From NCBI RefSeq assembly GCF_001654965.1, contig NZ_LXEV01000014.1, positions 1 through 64,000 on the forward strand: a DNA stretch of 64,000 nucleotides, in the 5' to 3' direction. Positions 9,065 to 17,166 of this stretch are shown here, one piece after another (positions within the stretch are counted from its first letter, which is position 1; every line of letters begins with the position of its first letter). Both the position numbers and the translations under genes were made by a program. The notes under the pieces were generated by a model. That model worked only from the letters and a program-made list of their open reading frames with translations. It did no database searches and was not told the origin of the DNA. The stretch comes from Proteus hauseri ATCC 700826. Its GTDB lineage: Bacteria > Pseudomonadota > Gammaproteobacteria > Enterobacterales > Enterobacteriaceae.

Positions 9065-10012
9065 ATGAAAGAACTCGTGGTTGTTGCCATCGGAGGCAAC
9101 AGTATTATCAAAGACAATGCTAGCCAGTCTATCGCTCATCAAGAACAAGCCGTACAAGAAGTTGCTACGCATATCAGTGATATGATTGCTGATGGCTATA
9201 ATATTGTTCTAACTCATGGCAATGGCCCTCAAGTTGGGCTGGATTTACGTCGCGCTGAAATTGCTCATGTGCAAGAAGGGTTACCTCTTACCCCATTAGC
9301 TAACTGTGTTGCAGATACACAAGGCGGTATTGGTTATTTGGTTCAACAAGCATTAACCAATAAATTACGCCATCAACAAGGTAAGCAAGCCGTTACTATT
9401 ATTACTCAGGTTGAAGTTGATAAAGCAGACACTCATTTCTTATCTCCAACTAAACCAATAGGTGCTTTTTTTTCACAGCAAGATGCTGAGCAATTAAAAC
9501 AAGAAAATCCTAGTTGGCATTTTGTTGAGGATTCTGGTCGTGGATATCGCCGTGTTGTGGCTTCTCCTATTCCTCAGCATGTTGTTGAGTCAGGTGCTAT
9601 TCGCGTATTATCAGATAGTGGATATGTAGTTATTGCGGTAGGTGGTGGTGGTATTCCAGTGATTAAAGATCCAGATGGAAGCTATCACAGTGTCGATGCT
9701 GTTATTGATAAAGATCTCTCATCAACATTACTAGCCAAAGAATTGCATGCAGACATTCTTATTATCACCACGGGTGTAGAAAAAGTGTGTATTCATTTTG
9801 GTAAGCCAGAGCAGCAAGCATTAGGTGAAACAACCGTTGCTGAAATGACTCATTATATGCACGAAGGACATTTCCCCGCGGGAAGCATGTTACCAAAAAT
9901 TGAAGCTAGCTTATCGTTTTTAGCAGCTGGTGGAAAACGCGTTATTATCACGACCCCTGAAAAACTAGCAATGGCATTACGTGGCGAAACAGGCACTCAT
10001 ATTATTGCCTAA
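9065..10012 (+). CDS. arcC: Carbamate kinase
   Basis: Transfers phosphate between carbamoyl phosphate and ADP, making ATP, ammonia and CO2; it normally works in the arginine deiminase pathway or in purine/allantoin breakdown. The 315-residue protein has the family signatures AIGGNSI near the N-terminus, LTHGNGPQVG near 50-60, the AVGGGGIPV segment near 195 and the C-terminal AGSMLPKIEA. The gene stands alone: no arcA or argF/arcB is in the window. It is convergent with a CynX-type transporter and shares a bidirectional terminator with it. The symbol follows the family; paralogues such as YbcF and YqeA have the same fold. Confidence 0.82.
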   Translation: MKELVVVAIGGNSIIKDNASQSIAHQEQAVQEVATHISDMIADGYNIVLTHGNGPQVGLDLRRAEIAHVQEGLPLTPLANCVADTQGGIGYLVQQALTNKLRHQQGKQAVTIITQVEVDKADTHFLSPTKPIGAFFSQQDAEQLKQENPSWHFVEDSGRGYRRVVASPIPQHVVESGAIRVLSDSGYVVIAVGGGGIPVIKDPDGSYHSVDAVIDKDLSSTLLAKELHADILIITTGVEKVCIHFGKPEQQALGETTVAEMTHYMHEGHFPAGSMLPKIEASLSFLAAGGKRVIITTPEKLAMALRGETGTHIIA

Positions 10013-10055
10013 TTACGGTGGCTATTAGTGTGTAATTAACGTAAAAATAAGCATA

Positions 10056-10106
10056 AAAATTAGCGCTATACTCTATATTGAAATATAAAGTATCGGCGCT
10101 AATTTT
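10056..10106. terminator. Bidirectional terminator between arcC and cynX
   Basis: AAAATTAGCGC (10056-10066) and GCGCTAATTTT (10096-10106) form a perfect 11-bp stem with a 29-base, partly self-complementary loop. The flanking A and T runs suit both strands, and the two genes converge on it. Confidence 0.75.
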
Positions 10107-10109
10107 ATA

Positions 10110-11309
10110 TTATTGCTCAGTATTCGTATGATTATCAGGATATGCTTTAGCGTAGTGATTTGGATTTAATCGTGAGAATAATCCCATTGTTAATACAACT
10201 AAAACGGCATGAAATGCCCATGCATAGGTAAAGCTTCCATCAGATTGGCGTAGCCAAACGGCAACCAAAGGGCCAAAAGCAGCAATAATAAATCCACCAC
10301 CTTGCATTAATGCTGATAATGCGCCGGCTTGAGCTGGATGTGGAATATGGTCGAGGGCAACAATCATCATGACAGAAAAACATCCCCCTAAGCCACAGCC
10401 TAAGAAAATACTCCATAAATAAGGGGCGCTCATTGGCATGAGCATAATGGCTAAAAAGCCAATGACTTGACTGGCTAATGTTAATAGTAGCCAAAAGCGT
10501 CGGTCATGATTTTTTGCGGCTAAAAATGGGATGATAAGTGCCGCAGAAGCTTGAAAAAGTGAAAGGATTGCTACTAATGAGCCGCTTTGTGCGCTGGGCA
10601 TTCCTAAAGATTGATAAAATGGCGCTAACCAAGTAATAACCGAAGCATAGCCCGCATTCACAAAGCCGAAATCCAAAATAAGTAGTCCTGTTCTTGGGCG
10701 CCAAATAAGAGTATTAAGCGGCACCTTATTACTTTGCGACGCACTTTTTTTAATTGAAACCGTTATTGCAATAAATGCAAAACTAGCAGGTAATGCGAAC
10801 CATGCTAACGCATTCTGCCAATGACCATTTGGCTCAGTAAGGATAGGCGATAATTGTGCACCCAGCGCACCGCCACCCATTAACATGGCAGAATAAAGCC
10901 CCATCATAATAGGTGTTCTGTTACCAAACCATGCTTTGATAATACCGGGAAATATTGCTTGAATATAAGCAACACTTAAACCACAAAATAGTGCAGTAAA
11001 TAGTAGTTGATTACCATCCGAAACATAAGCTCGCGAAAAAGAACCTAATAGCAGCATTAACATCGCGACTTGTAGCCCTTTGCGAGCCTGGATATAAGGC
11101 TGCAAGAACGGAACAATAAGTGCACCCACGCCCATCAAAATCATAGGTAATAAGGTAAGTAATGAGACTTGGCTATAACTCATTCCTGTTGAGGCAATAA
11201 TATCGTCAATCACAGGGCCAGGCCCAGTTAAAAAAGGGCGCAAGTTTATACCGACTAAGACAATTGTAACAACAATCTGCCACGCTTTTTTTCTAGGCAA
11301 AACGGCCAT
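10110..11309 (-). CDS. cynX: CynX-type MFS transporter
   Basis: A 12-helix major facilitator of about 399 residues. The N-terminus ILVGINLRPFLTGPGPVID and later segments GLYSAMLMGGGALGAQLSP and MQGGGFIIAAFGPLV align closely with E. coli CynX, a putative cyanate transporter of the cyn operon. I chose the ATG at 11309 over one at 11330 because GGGAAT lies at the right distance. No cynT or cynS is present in the window. The convergent neighbour is a carbamate kinase, which could use carbamate, the product of cyanase, but this link is speculative. The substrate of this family is not firmly established. Confidence 0.7.
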   Translation of the reverse strand: MAVLPRKKAWQIVVTIVLVGINLRPFLTGPGPVIDDIIASTGMSYSQVSLLTLLPMILMGVGALIVPFLQPYIQARKGLQVAMLMLLLGSFSRAYVSDGNQLLFTALFCGLSVAYIQAIFPGIIKAWFGNRTPIMMGLYSAMLMGGGALGAQLSPILTEPNGHWQNALAWFALPASFAFIAITVSIKKSASQSNKVPLNTLIWRPRTGLLILDFGFVNAGYASVITWLAPFYQSLGMPSAQSGSLVAILSLFQASAALIIPFLAAKNHDRRFWLLLTLASQVIGFLAIMLMPMSAPYLWSIFLGCGLGGCFSVMMIVALDHIPHPAQAGALSALMQGGGFIIAAFGPLVAVWLRQSDGSFTYAWAFHAVLVVLTMGLFSRLNPNHYAKAYPDNHTNTEQ

Positions 11310-11395
11310 GGTAATTCCCTGATAAACCAAAATATTGTTTATTGTATAGACAAAATCTGTATAAACAAATGGCTGATTTATTGATTTCTATTTCT

Positions 11396-12133
11396 CTATT
11401 TAAGCTTCCACTGTTTAATCGGGCTTAGGGGATTAATTAATACAAATTCATATTGTTCAAAATGAGTGAGCACTTTTTTAAATTCGATAGCTGCTTTATC
11501 TAGATCCCAAGATTTAGGAAAATAAAAACCATCAAAAGGAATATTTTCAAGTTTAGCGTTAAATTGATGAATATATTCATCAAATCCCGCATAAAAAAGT
11601 GCTATTTTCCCATTCCAATCAATGTGATAAGTATTATCGTTCTGGCGTTGAAAACTAATTTGATGAGCTTTGCATTCATCATGGCCTAATAAATAGAGAC
11701 TAAAAGCAGGAATTTCTTGGATTTCTTCTTCATCATATTCATTAATATTTATTTGAGAGATGTTATCAACATTAAATTGATGAGTGATAAAATTGGTGAA
11801 ATCAAAAGGTTTTTCTCCATTACTGAGTAAAATACCTTGGTCATTCGACCAATAAGTAGAAGAGAGAGTACAGCAATGGTAATTATCCCAGACAATTTTA
11901 TCTTGCCAGTGAGCAAGGCTAGTATATTCTTGGCTATCATCTGACGTATCATCTTCTATATCAGAAAGATAATCTTCACCTTCACTTAAATAGTAATCAG
12001 CACTTTTAAGGTGAAGATCAAACCAAAGTTGCCCTGTTTTATCTAATCTTCCAGACCAAATGAATTCTTTAATTTCATGAGGCTTAGGGTAAGCGCTATC
12101 AATAAAAGTAATGGTAGATTGAGGTGTTTTCAT
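11396..12133 (-). CDS. Hypothetical acidic protein
   Basis: A 245-residue soluble protein I do not recognise. It is acidic, with a stretch rich in D, E and S (about residues 50-68) and many aromatic residues, without signal peptide or membrane helix. It is followed upstream by an SMI1/KNR4 gene on the same strand with similar AT-rich composition, so the two may form an immunity or accessory pair acquired together. The gene lies just outside the left end of the integrated island. The start at 12133 has only a weak upstream purine stretch. Confidence 0.6.
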   Translation of the reverse strand: MKTPQSTITFIDSAYPKPHEIKEFIWSGRLDKTGQLWFDLHLKSADYYLSEGEDYLSDIEDDTSDDSQEYTSLAHWQDKIVWDNYHCCTLSSTYWSNDQGILLSNGEKPFDFTNFITHQFNVDNISQININEYDEEEIQEIPAFSLYLLGHDECKAHQISFQRQNDNTYHIDWNGKIALFYAGFDEYIHQFNAKLENIPFDGFYFPKSWDLDKAAIEFKKVLTHFEQYEFVLINPLSPIKQWKLK

Positions 12134-12268
12134 TTTGACACTCTTGTCAGAATTTAAATAATTGGTGCTATAAAAATTAGCATAGAGGGTATCGTGATGA
12201 TGGCGATAATAGAAGTCAGTTTAGCAAAATCATTAACAACGTGGTTAAAATAAAAATTATTAATTATT

Positions 12269-12805
12269 TTAACCAAAAATATTGTTATTAAATACGATAT
12301 TTGATGAGGGGAAATGTTCAGGAAAAGACATACATCGTATTTTTCTAGATAAAATATTATTTATAAAATGAGTGAGATTTCCTTGTTGATATTCAATATC
12401 AGGCGATCTAGAAGCAATAATTGCGATATTCCATAAATTACTATTATCTGATGAAATAACCCAAAATAAATAATCACCATTATCTGTAATACCAATAGGG
12501 AGTAGACCATTGATATTAGGATATAAAGGAAATAAATAATATTCTGGATCAGATTTATTTAACTCAGAAAGATCAGAAATGATCCATTCTTTTTGTTTAA
12601 AAAAATTTAAATCATCATTGTTACTAAATGGGTTAAATAGAGTAAGAAAGTTATCTATTTTACCTGAGCCATATTGAGTTATAAATTCAATATAATCATT
12701 GGGAAATGAGTATTTGTTATCGATTAAAGGCCATTCAGTATTTTGACCTGCTTCATATGAAAATATTGGTGGTGGTAGTATTTTATTTAAATTCTCTAGG
12801 TTCAT
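12269..12805 (-). CDS. SMI1/KNR4 (SUKH) family protein, probable toxin immunity
   Basis: A 178-residue protein with the SUKH pattern: an N-terminal WPLIDNKYSFPNDYIEFITQYGSGKI segment, a central LFPLYPNINGLLPIGITDNGDYLFW and a C-terminal helix. In bacteria, SUKH proteins commonly act as cytoplasmic immunity proteins against polymorphic toxins (contact-dependent or secreted nucleases). No toxin gene is adjacent, so it would be an orphan immunity gene. It is very AT-rich and sits between cynX and the island attachment site, a position that favours horizontal gain. The family call is by eye. Confidence 0.65.
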   Translation of the reverse strand: MNLENLNKILPPPIFSYEAGQNTEWPLIDNKYSFPNDYIEFITQYGSGKIDNFLTLFNPFSNNDDLNFFKQKEWIISDLSELNKSDPEYYLFPLYPNINGLLPIGITDNGDYLFWVISSDNSNLWNIAIIASRSPDIEYQQGNLTHFINNILSRKIRCMSFPEHFPSSNIVFNNNIFG

Positions 12806-12977
12806 AAATTTTATATTTTAATTATAAATAGGTTATTTATGGCTCTTTTTTAAAGAAAACGACCGAATAATTTATTGGATACTGTCCTAATTCTTATCAT
12901 AGTAGCGAAAGTAATTGTAAAATAAACTATTTTCTTTAATGCGACCCCGCCTTTTTGTTGCTGTTGAGCCTATTGTA

Positions 12978-13012
12978 AAAAGGCACTATAGCCAATGACT
13001 ATAGTGCCTTTT
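12978..13012. terminator. Strong terminator, probably the original fis terminator
   Basis: AAAAGGCACTATAG (12978-12991) and CTATAGTGCCTTTT (12999-13012) form a perfect 14-bp stem with a 7-base loop and T/A runs on both sides. It lies 30 bases outside the left attachment core. If the island were excised it would follow the fis stop codon directly, so it is probably the native fis terminator, now separated from fis by 15.9 kb. Confidence 0.8.
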
Positions 13013-13041
13013 AAAACAGACTGTTAACTGACTAGGATCAG

Positions 13042-13057
13042 TTCATGCCGTATTTTT
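13042..13057. other. attL core
   Basis: TTCATGCCGTATTTTT, identical to the end of fis at 28979-28994. Joining the DNA left of this copy to fis would give ...GGC ATG AAC TGA on the minus strand, so the excised chromosome would still encode Fis ending in Gly-Met-Asn, with TGA as stop instead of TAA. Confidence 0.88.
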
Positions 13058-13182
13058 ATTCTTTTAGCTCTCATGCTATCTAGTGTTATTTTAATTTTCA
13101 ACTAAATCAAATAGATAAGAAAAACATATACTGTATATTGTTCCAGTGTTTATTGACGTTTTCGTATTTGTACATCACACTA

Positions 13183-13206
13183 TGTATAAACATTTGTATA
13201 AACAAT
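13183..13206. promoter_or_regulatory. Putative integrase arm-binding repeats, left end
   Basis: TGTATAAAC occurs twice (13183-13191, 13195-13203) with a 12-bp period. A matching pair with the same 12-bp period lies near the right end at 28887-28907. Paired repeats inside both ends of an element are typical of tyrosine-integrase arm sites; they also sit just before int, so they could take part in its control. Confidence 0.55.
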
Positions 13207-13217
13207 CTGGACTATCA

Positions 13218-14447
13218 ATGGCAAATGAACTAAATAAATTGAGCGATAAAAAGGTTAAAGCCCTTTATGGCAAGCCTGTATCTAAAATTGAGTTCGTAGC
13301 TGATGGGGCAGGGCTTAGCGCTAAGGTATCTGTTGCTGGTGGTGTGAGTTGGGTTTTTACTTATAGACTAGATGGGAAAAAGTTAAATCGCCTAACACTA
13401 GGGCGATATCCTGATATGAGTTTAAAAGAAGCCAGAGAACTCCGTGATAAGTGTCGTAACTGGCTGGCATTAGGCAAAGATCCAAAGCTACAACTAAATA
13501 TAGAAGTTCAATCCTCATTAAAGCCTGTCACTGTGAGAGATGCTTTAGAGTATTGGGTTGAAAATTACGGGAAAGATAACCGAGTTAATATAGTTAGGCA
13601 TGTGGCTCAATTAGAAAAGCATATTTACCCTTATATTGGTGAAATGGCTTTAAGTGATTGTGAAACCCACTATTGGTTAAATTGCTTTGATAGAGCACGA
13701 CAAGAATCACCCGTTGCAACTGGCTATGTATTTCAGATGTGCAAACAAGCTTTAAAATTTTGCAGAGTTAGGCGATATGCTGTTAGTAGTGCTCTTGATG
13801 ATTTAACTATTCCTGATGTTGGTAAGAAACAAAATAAAAAGGATCGGGTACTTACTGATAAAGAACTAGGGGAATTATGGCAATCACTCAATGAGAATAA
13901 ACATATTCCTTACTATAAGCATTTAATTAAAATTCTTATTATTTTTGGGTGTCGTTCGCATGAAGCTAGATTATCAGAGTGGAAAGAATGGGACTTTGAT
14001 AATTGGATTTGGACTGTACCGAAAGAGCATACAAAAACAAATGAGAAAATTATTCGCCCAATACCTATTTATATACGGGATTTTGTTAAAGAATTATATT
14101 CATCAAATAAAAAGACAGGTTATTTATTAGGTGAATTAAAAAAAACTGAGGCAGTCTCTCAATATGGACGTAATTTATGGGTGAAATTCAATCACTCTGA
14201 GCCTTGGACATTACATGATTTAAGGCGGACATTTGCAACAAAGCTAAATGATATGGGCGTATTTCCTCATATTGTAGAGCAATTACTAGGTCATGCTCTA
14301 CCAGGAGTAATGGCTATTTATAATAGAAGCCAATATTTACCTGAGAAATTAGATACACTTAACAAATGGTGCGAAAGGTTGGATCTACTTATGTCTAATC
14401 ATGAAAATATAATTATTTTAGAGATAAAAAAGGAATCAGTTGTATGA
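13218..14447 (+). CDS. int: P4-type tyrosine integrase
   Basis: A 409-residue site-specific recombinase that integrates and excises the island. The N-terminal domain (MANELNKLSDKKVKALYGK...YRLDGKKLNRLTLGRYPDMSLKEARELRD) is the arm-binding domain found in P4-like integrases (DUF4102). The catalytic domain has Arg in CRSHEARL (about 245), HDLRRTFAT (His about 333, Arg about 336), LLGHALP and the nucleophile Tyr in MAIYNRSQY (about 367). The start MANELN at 13218 fits the family; the frame is open further upstream but that part reads through the arm repeats. It lies 160 bp inside attL, and its stop overlaps the next gene's start by 4 bases. Confidence 0.92.
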   Translation: MANELNKLSDKKVKALYGKPVSKIEFVADGAGLSAKVSVAGGVSWVFTYRLDGKKLNRLTLGRYPDMSLKEARELRDKCRNWLALGKDPKLQLNIEVQSSLKPVTVRDALEYWVENYGKDNRVNIVRHVAQLEKHIYPYIGEMALSDCETHYWLNCFDRARQESPVATGYVFQMCKQALKFCRVRRYAVSSALDDLTIPDVGKKQNKKDRVLTDKELGELWQSLNENKHIPYYKHLIKILIIFGCRSHEARLSEWKEWDFDNWIWTVPKEHTKTNEKIIRPIPIYIRDFVKELYSSNKKTGYLLGELKKTEAVSQYGRNLWVKFNHSEPWTLHDLRRTFATKLNDMGVFPHIVEQLLGHALPGVMAIYNRSQYLPEKLDTLNKWCERLDLLMSNHENIIILEIKKESVV

Positions 14448-15100
14448 CAAGTTTTAGAAGATTAGGTGTATTTGAAAGAGAGGCCAAGGCACCAACATTA
14501 AATGTAAAGCAGCTTGCTTTATTATTATGTGGTTTATATCCAGAGTTAAGAGTCGATGAAATTCCAGAAGAAAGAAAAGAAGATTATGATATTTATTATA
14601 GACAAATAAAAAAATGGTTTAATTCATCTGGTTTGTTTAGTGGCTCTGTTGCTGTTGAACAGGATGCGGATTATATGTTCGCTCTTGCATATGAATTGAT
14701 TGATGATGAAATAACGCCAGAACCAATTAAGGAGAGATGTTTGTTAGCTGTAACCCAAATTGCTTCACAGCAAAAAGGGAAGGATATTTTAAAAAGATTA
14801 GGAGGGGCTGATTTAGTATCTACAGGTGTAGAATTAAGTAAAAACAAAAGAGGTTTACATAGAAAAGAAGATGAAGAAGTAAACACATATAAATTGTTAG
14901 GTCTTACCATTACCTTACTAGCTAATAAGGTAGGGGGATCATTCTATGATGGAAATAAAATAACAGTCTCATCAATAAGAAATGCAATTATGAAATTATC
15001 AGAAGATATAAACTTATCAAAAAAAGGTTTATCTAGAGCTACTCTTGATAAAAAAATACAAGAAGCTTTGGCAATACTAAAATATGAAAAAGATGAATAA
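14444..15100 (+). CDS. Unrecognised protein co-transcribed with int
   Basis: A 218-residue soluble protein with no domain I recognise. It starts within the int stop (ATGA overlap), so it is translationally coupled to the integrase. It is rich in Lys and Glu and mostly helical by appearance, with no membrane helix and no signal peptide. The C-terminal third (VSSIRNAIMKLSEDINLSKKGLSRATLDKKIQEALAIL) has the spacing of a helix-turn-helix, so DNA binding is possible. Genes next to int in satellites often encode excision, regulation or defence functions; none can be assigned here. Confidence 0.7.
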   Translation: MTSFRRLGVFEREAKAPTLNVKQLALLLCGLYPELRVDEIPEERKEDYDIYYRQIKKWFNSSGLFSGSVAVEQDADYMFALAYELIDDEITPEPIKERCLLAVTQIASQQKGKDILKRLGGADLVSTGVELSKNKRGLHRKEDEEVNTYKLLGLTITLLANKVGGSFYDGNKITVSSIRNAIMKLSEDINLSKKGLSRATLDKKIQEALAILKYEKDE

Positions 15101-15233
15101 AAAATAGAGGTTTAAAGGAGTTAGAAGGGTTTTGTTACTATATTCGAAATATGCCCCAACCACCTTTGGACTATGAAGGTACTTCATTGTGTCTATAACC
15201 AGTTATAGGTGGTTGTAAGCATCTATAGCGTTT

Positions 15234-15300
15234 CAATACATACCAATGAGTGTCAATGAATTTCATTGAGTTTCAATGACTGACCATACATGACAATGAG
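15234..15300. repeat. 10-bp-phased CAATGA iteron array
   Basis: Copies of CAATGA(G/A/C) begin at 15244, 15254, 15264 (CATTGAG), 15274 and 15294, with degenerate ones at 15234 and 15284. All are exactly 10 bp apart, so one side of the helix carries every copy. This suggests cooperative binding of one protein, for example AlpA, an excisionase or a replication factor. The array lies in the 578-base int-alpA interval, which has no coding frame. Confidence 0.65.
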
Positions 15301-15412
15301 TGACTGTTTGATGATCTTTCTATTATTTACCTTATTTCATAATTCTACTGTTTGTTCAAACAGTGCTTATTTTGCATAACTTACTGATTTTGCTAAAAAT
15401 GTTTATTTTTCG

Positions 15413-15450
15413 CTATTGTCTCCTATTGTCGTCTATTGTCTCCTAACGTC
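15413..15450. repeat. 10-bp-phased CTATTGTC repeat array
   Basis: CTATTGTC at 15413, 15423 and 15433 and CTAACGTC at 15443, exactly 10 bp apart. This is a second phased array, unlike the CAATGA array in sequence, 230 bp upstream of alpA. Candidate binding site for a regulator or replication/excision protein. Confidence 0.6.
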
Positions 15451-15560
15451 TATTATTAAAATAGTACCTAAAATATCAAATAAAAATTAATTCTTATTAA
15501 TCAATTAATTAAATTCCACCTTATGTGTATGCGATTTTTTAATTAAAATATATTTTCTTT

Positions 15561-15627
15561 CTAGAAATGGTTATGTTTTACTAGAAATATGTATGATATT
15601 AAAAGATTCTTAACTTACTAGAAAATG
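15561..15627. promoter_or_regulatory. Three CTAGAAA repeats upstream of alpA
   Basis: CTAGAAA occurs at 15561, 15581 and 15618 in a very AT-rich stretch ending about 50 bp before the alpA ATG. The first two are 20 bp apart (two helical turns). Probable operator or activator sites for the alpA promoter; the binding protein is unknown. Confidence 0.5.
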
Positions 15628-15678
15628 TTTTTTTACAGCTCATAATGTGTACATCAACATCTATACAGTAGGTTTAAT

Positions 15679-15960
15679 ATGCAAAATCAATTTTCAACAC
15701 CAACACCAGAATTGCGCCGCTCTATTCTTGCCGAGTATGGTGAACAGTATGATCGCCTTATTCGCGAAAAAGAGCGCCAGCGCATCACATCTATTTCACG
15801 CACAACAGCTTATACACTCGAAAAAGAAGGGCGTTTCCCTGCGCGTAAAGCATTAGGGCGTAATTCTTGTGCATGGCTATTAAGTGATTTATTGCTATGG
15901 GTTCGCAATCCTCCAGCCGTGGAAAACATTAATAATCCATATAGCCGTAAATCAAATTAG
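15679..15960 (+). CDS. alpA: AlpA-family transcriptional regulator
   Basis: A 93-residue MerR-like/excisionase-fold DNA-binding protein. The core RITSISRTTAYTLEKEGRFPARKALGRNSCAWLLSDLLLWV is the AlpA pattern of a short helix-turn-helix and wing. AlpA proteins act as activators of integrase or excision genes and in Gram-negative PICIs serve as the main inducible regulator after int. The start at 15679 keeps the usual length; another ATG at 15647 is in a different frame and is rejected. The ribosome binding site is weak (GTAGG). Repeats upstream suggest strong control. Confidence 0.85.
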   Translation: MQNQFSTPTPELRRSILAEYGEQYDRLIREKERQRITSISRTTAYTLEKEGRFPARKALGRNSCAWLLSDLLLWVRNPPAVENINNPYSRKSN

Positions 15961-16086
15961 TAGAAATAAGTATTAATTACATTCAAAGATAAATATTCGT
16001 TTTGATAGTTTTTGCAACTTATTTCATTCAAGCTAAATATGTTGTCGCGACAACTCTTATTAATTAAATAAAAAGAGTAGAAATAT

Positions 16087-16683
16087 ATGAAATTGGAAAA
16101 AAACAGCTTAATTGCTGATGGATTCGCTCACCCTAAAATCAGTCAAGAGCATATTTTGAATATTAATTCAGATAATATTTCTGTTATTCGTTTTGAAGGC
16201 ATTCAGGTGCGGATAGTTAAAATTAATAATGAACCGTGGTTTATTGCTGCGGATATTTGTAAAGCTTTAGAAATTAAAAACGTAACAAATGCGATTAAAA
16301 CATTAGACGGTGATGAGAATACCCTATGTTCAATAAAGGGTATTAAATCCAGTGCAGGACTTCCCTTGTTTAACCTTGTGGCTGAATCTGGTTTTTATAA
16401 GCTAATTACCCGTAGCCGTAAAGCTACTAAAGATGGGACTTTTGCACACCGTTTTGCTAATTGGGTATTTCGTGATGTCATTCCATCTATTCGTAGAACG
16501 GGAGCTTATGGCGTTCCTTTTGGCGAATTAAATGACTTAACCAGAAGGCAAAAGCAATACAAAGAAAAATCATCACAACGAGGTCGTGATTTACAGGCTT
16601 GTAGGGAAGAAAAAGCAAGTTTACAGCGTGAAGAAAGAGCGTTGTGGAGTAAGCATCAATCTGATTGGGTTGAGGAGTGCTGA
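16087..16683 (+). CDS. BRO-N domain (antirepressor-like) protein
   Basis: A 198-residue protein with a BRO N-terminal domain at about 35-140: VRIVKINNEPWFIAADICKALEIKNVTNAIKTL..., NLVAESGFYKLITRSRK and FRDVIPSIRRTGAYG. BRO-N proteins of phages bind DNA or act as antirepressors, often relieving a CI-like repressor. The C-terminal 50 residues are highly charged and helical (RRQKQYKEKSSQRGRDLQACREEKASLQ...), likely a coiled coil. The gene has an AAAAAGAGTAG leader as ribosome binding site. In a satellite, such a protein could sense or counter helper-phage regulation. Confidence 0.82.
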   Translation: MKLEKNSLIADGFAHPKISQEHILNINSDNISVIRFEGIQVRIVKINNEPWFIAADICKALEIKNVTNAIKTLDGDENTLCSIKGIKSSAGLPLFNLVAESGFYKLITRSRKATKDGTFAHRFANWVFRDVIPSIRRTGAYGVPFGELNDLTRRQKQYKEKSSQRGRDLQACREEKASLQREERALWSKHQSDWVEEC

Positions 16684-16742
16684 TGATGAACATTACTCAA
16701 ACGACAAATCTGTCAAGTTTGCGAGTAACTAATAGTTACGCA

Positions 16743-16774
16743 CAAAAGAAAAAAGACAGCGTGCAGGCTGTCTT
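16743..16774 (-). terminator. Intrinsic terminator, minus strand
   Basis: AAGACAGC (16753-16760) and GCTGTCTT (16767-16774) form an 8-bp stem. On the minus strand it is followed by a T run (TTTTTTCTTTT), so it ends a leftward transcript, presumably that of the ribbon-helix-helix gene 190 bp away. Confidence 0.7.
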
Positions 16775-16871
16775 AATTCAACTTCATTCAGTAGAGCTAG
16801 TTATGAACAATAACTCATTAAGAGTTTTAGTTACGAACTTACCATCTTTAAGAGGGGAAGTTTCAAGGCTA

Positions 16872-16968
16872 CCCAATAGTATTGGGCTACCCGATTGTAT
16901 CGGGTTGGTTCAATATTTCCTATCCTCCGTTGGTGGGTGGGATTTGAACCTAGTGAATGATGTTCACT
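16872..16968 (-). other. Structured 3' region of the leftward transcript
   Basis: Between the ribbon-helix-helix stop and its terminator are three hairpins: AGTGAA/TTCACT (16952-16968, overlapping the stop codon), CCCGAT/ATCGGG (16890-16904) and CCCAA/TTGGG (16872-16886). Between them, on the minus strand, is GGTTCAAATCCCACCCACCA, which resembles the T-loop and 3' end of a tRNA but lacks the pairing for a full tRNA. It could be a structured RNA made from the 3' end of the transcript. Confidence 0.4.
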
Positions 16969-17140
16969 CAGTTAATTGCTTGGCTTTACGTTGTCTACGT
17001 TTAATTTCACCTTGTAAGGCTGTAACAATGAACTGGGCGGTACTTTCCCCATCTTCCTTTAGCAATTCTACATTGTTTGCTATCTCATGTGGAACTCGCG
17101 CACTCATTTTTTGTGATTTATTATTAACGTTATCACTCAT
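16964..17140 (-). CDS. YlcI/YnfO-family small ribbon-helix-helix protein
   Basis: A 58-residue protein: NNKSQKMSARVPHEIANNV..., then TAQFIVTALQGEIKRRQRK. This is the pattern of the prophage YlcI/YnfO (DUF3950) family, with a short beta strand followed by two helices like Arc/MetJ repressors. It is the only minus-strand gene of the island. The start at 17140 is preceded by GGAG; a longer reading from 17182 is rejected. It is divergent from the icd-like operon across three GGGYGCCAGT repeats, so it may repress that promoter and its own. Function in this family is not established. Confidence 0.75.
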   Translation of the reverse strand: MSDNVNNKSQKMSARVPHEIANNVELLKEDGESTAQFIVTALQGEIKRRQRKAKQLTE

Positions 17141-17166
17141 TATTACTGCTCCATATTTATTTATAT

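Noticed and set aside
16930-16960. A tRNA gene suggested by GGTTCAAATCC on the minus strand
   Set aside because: The T stem does not pair properly, and there is no anticodon or D arm at the right distance. Kept only as part of a structured region.
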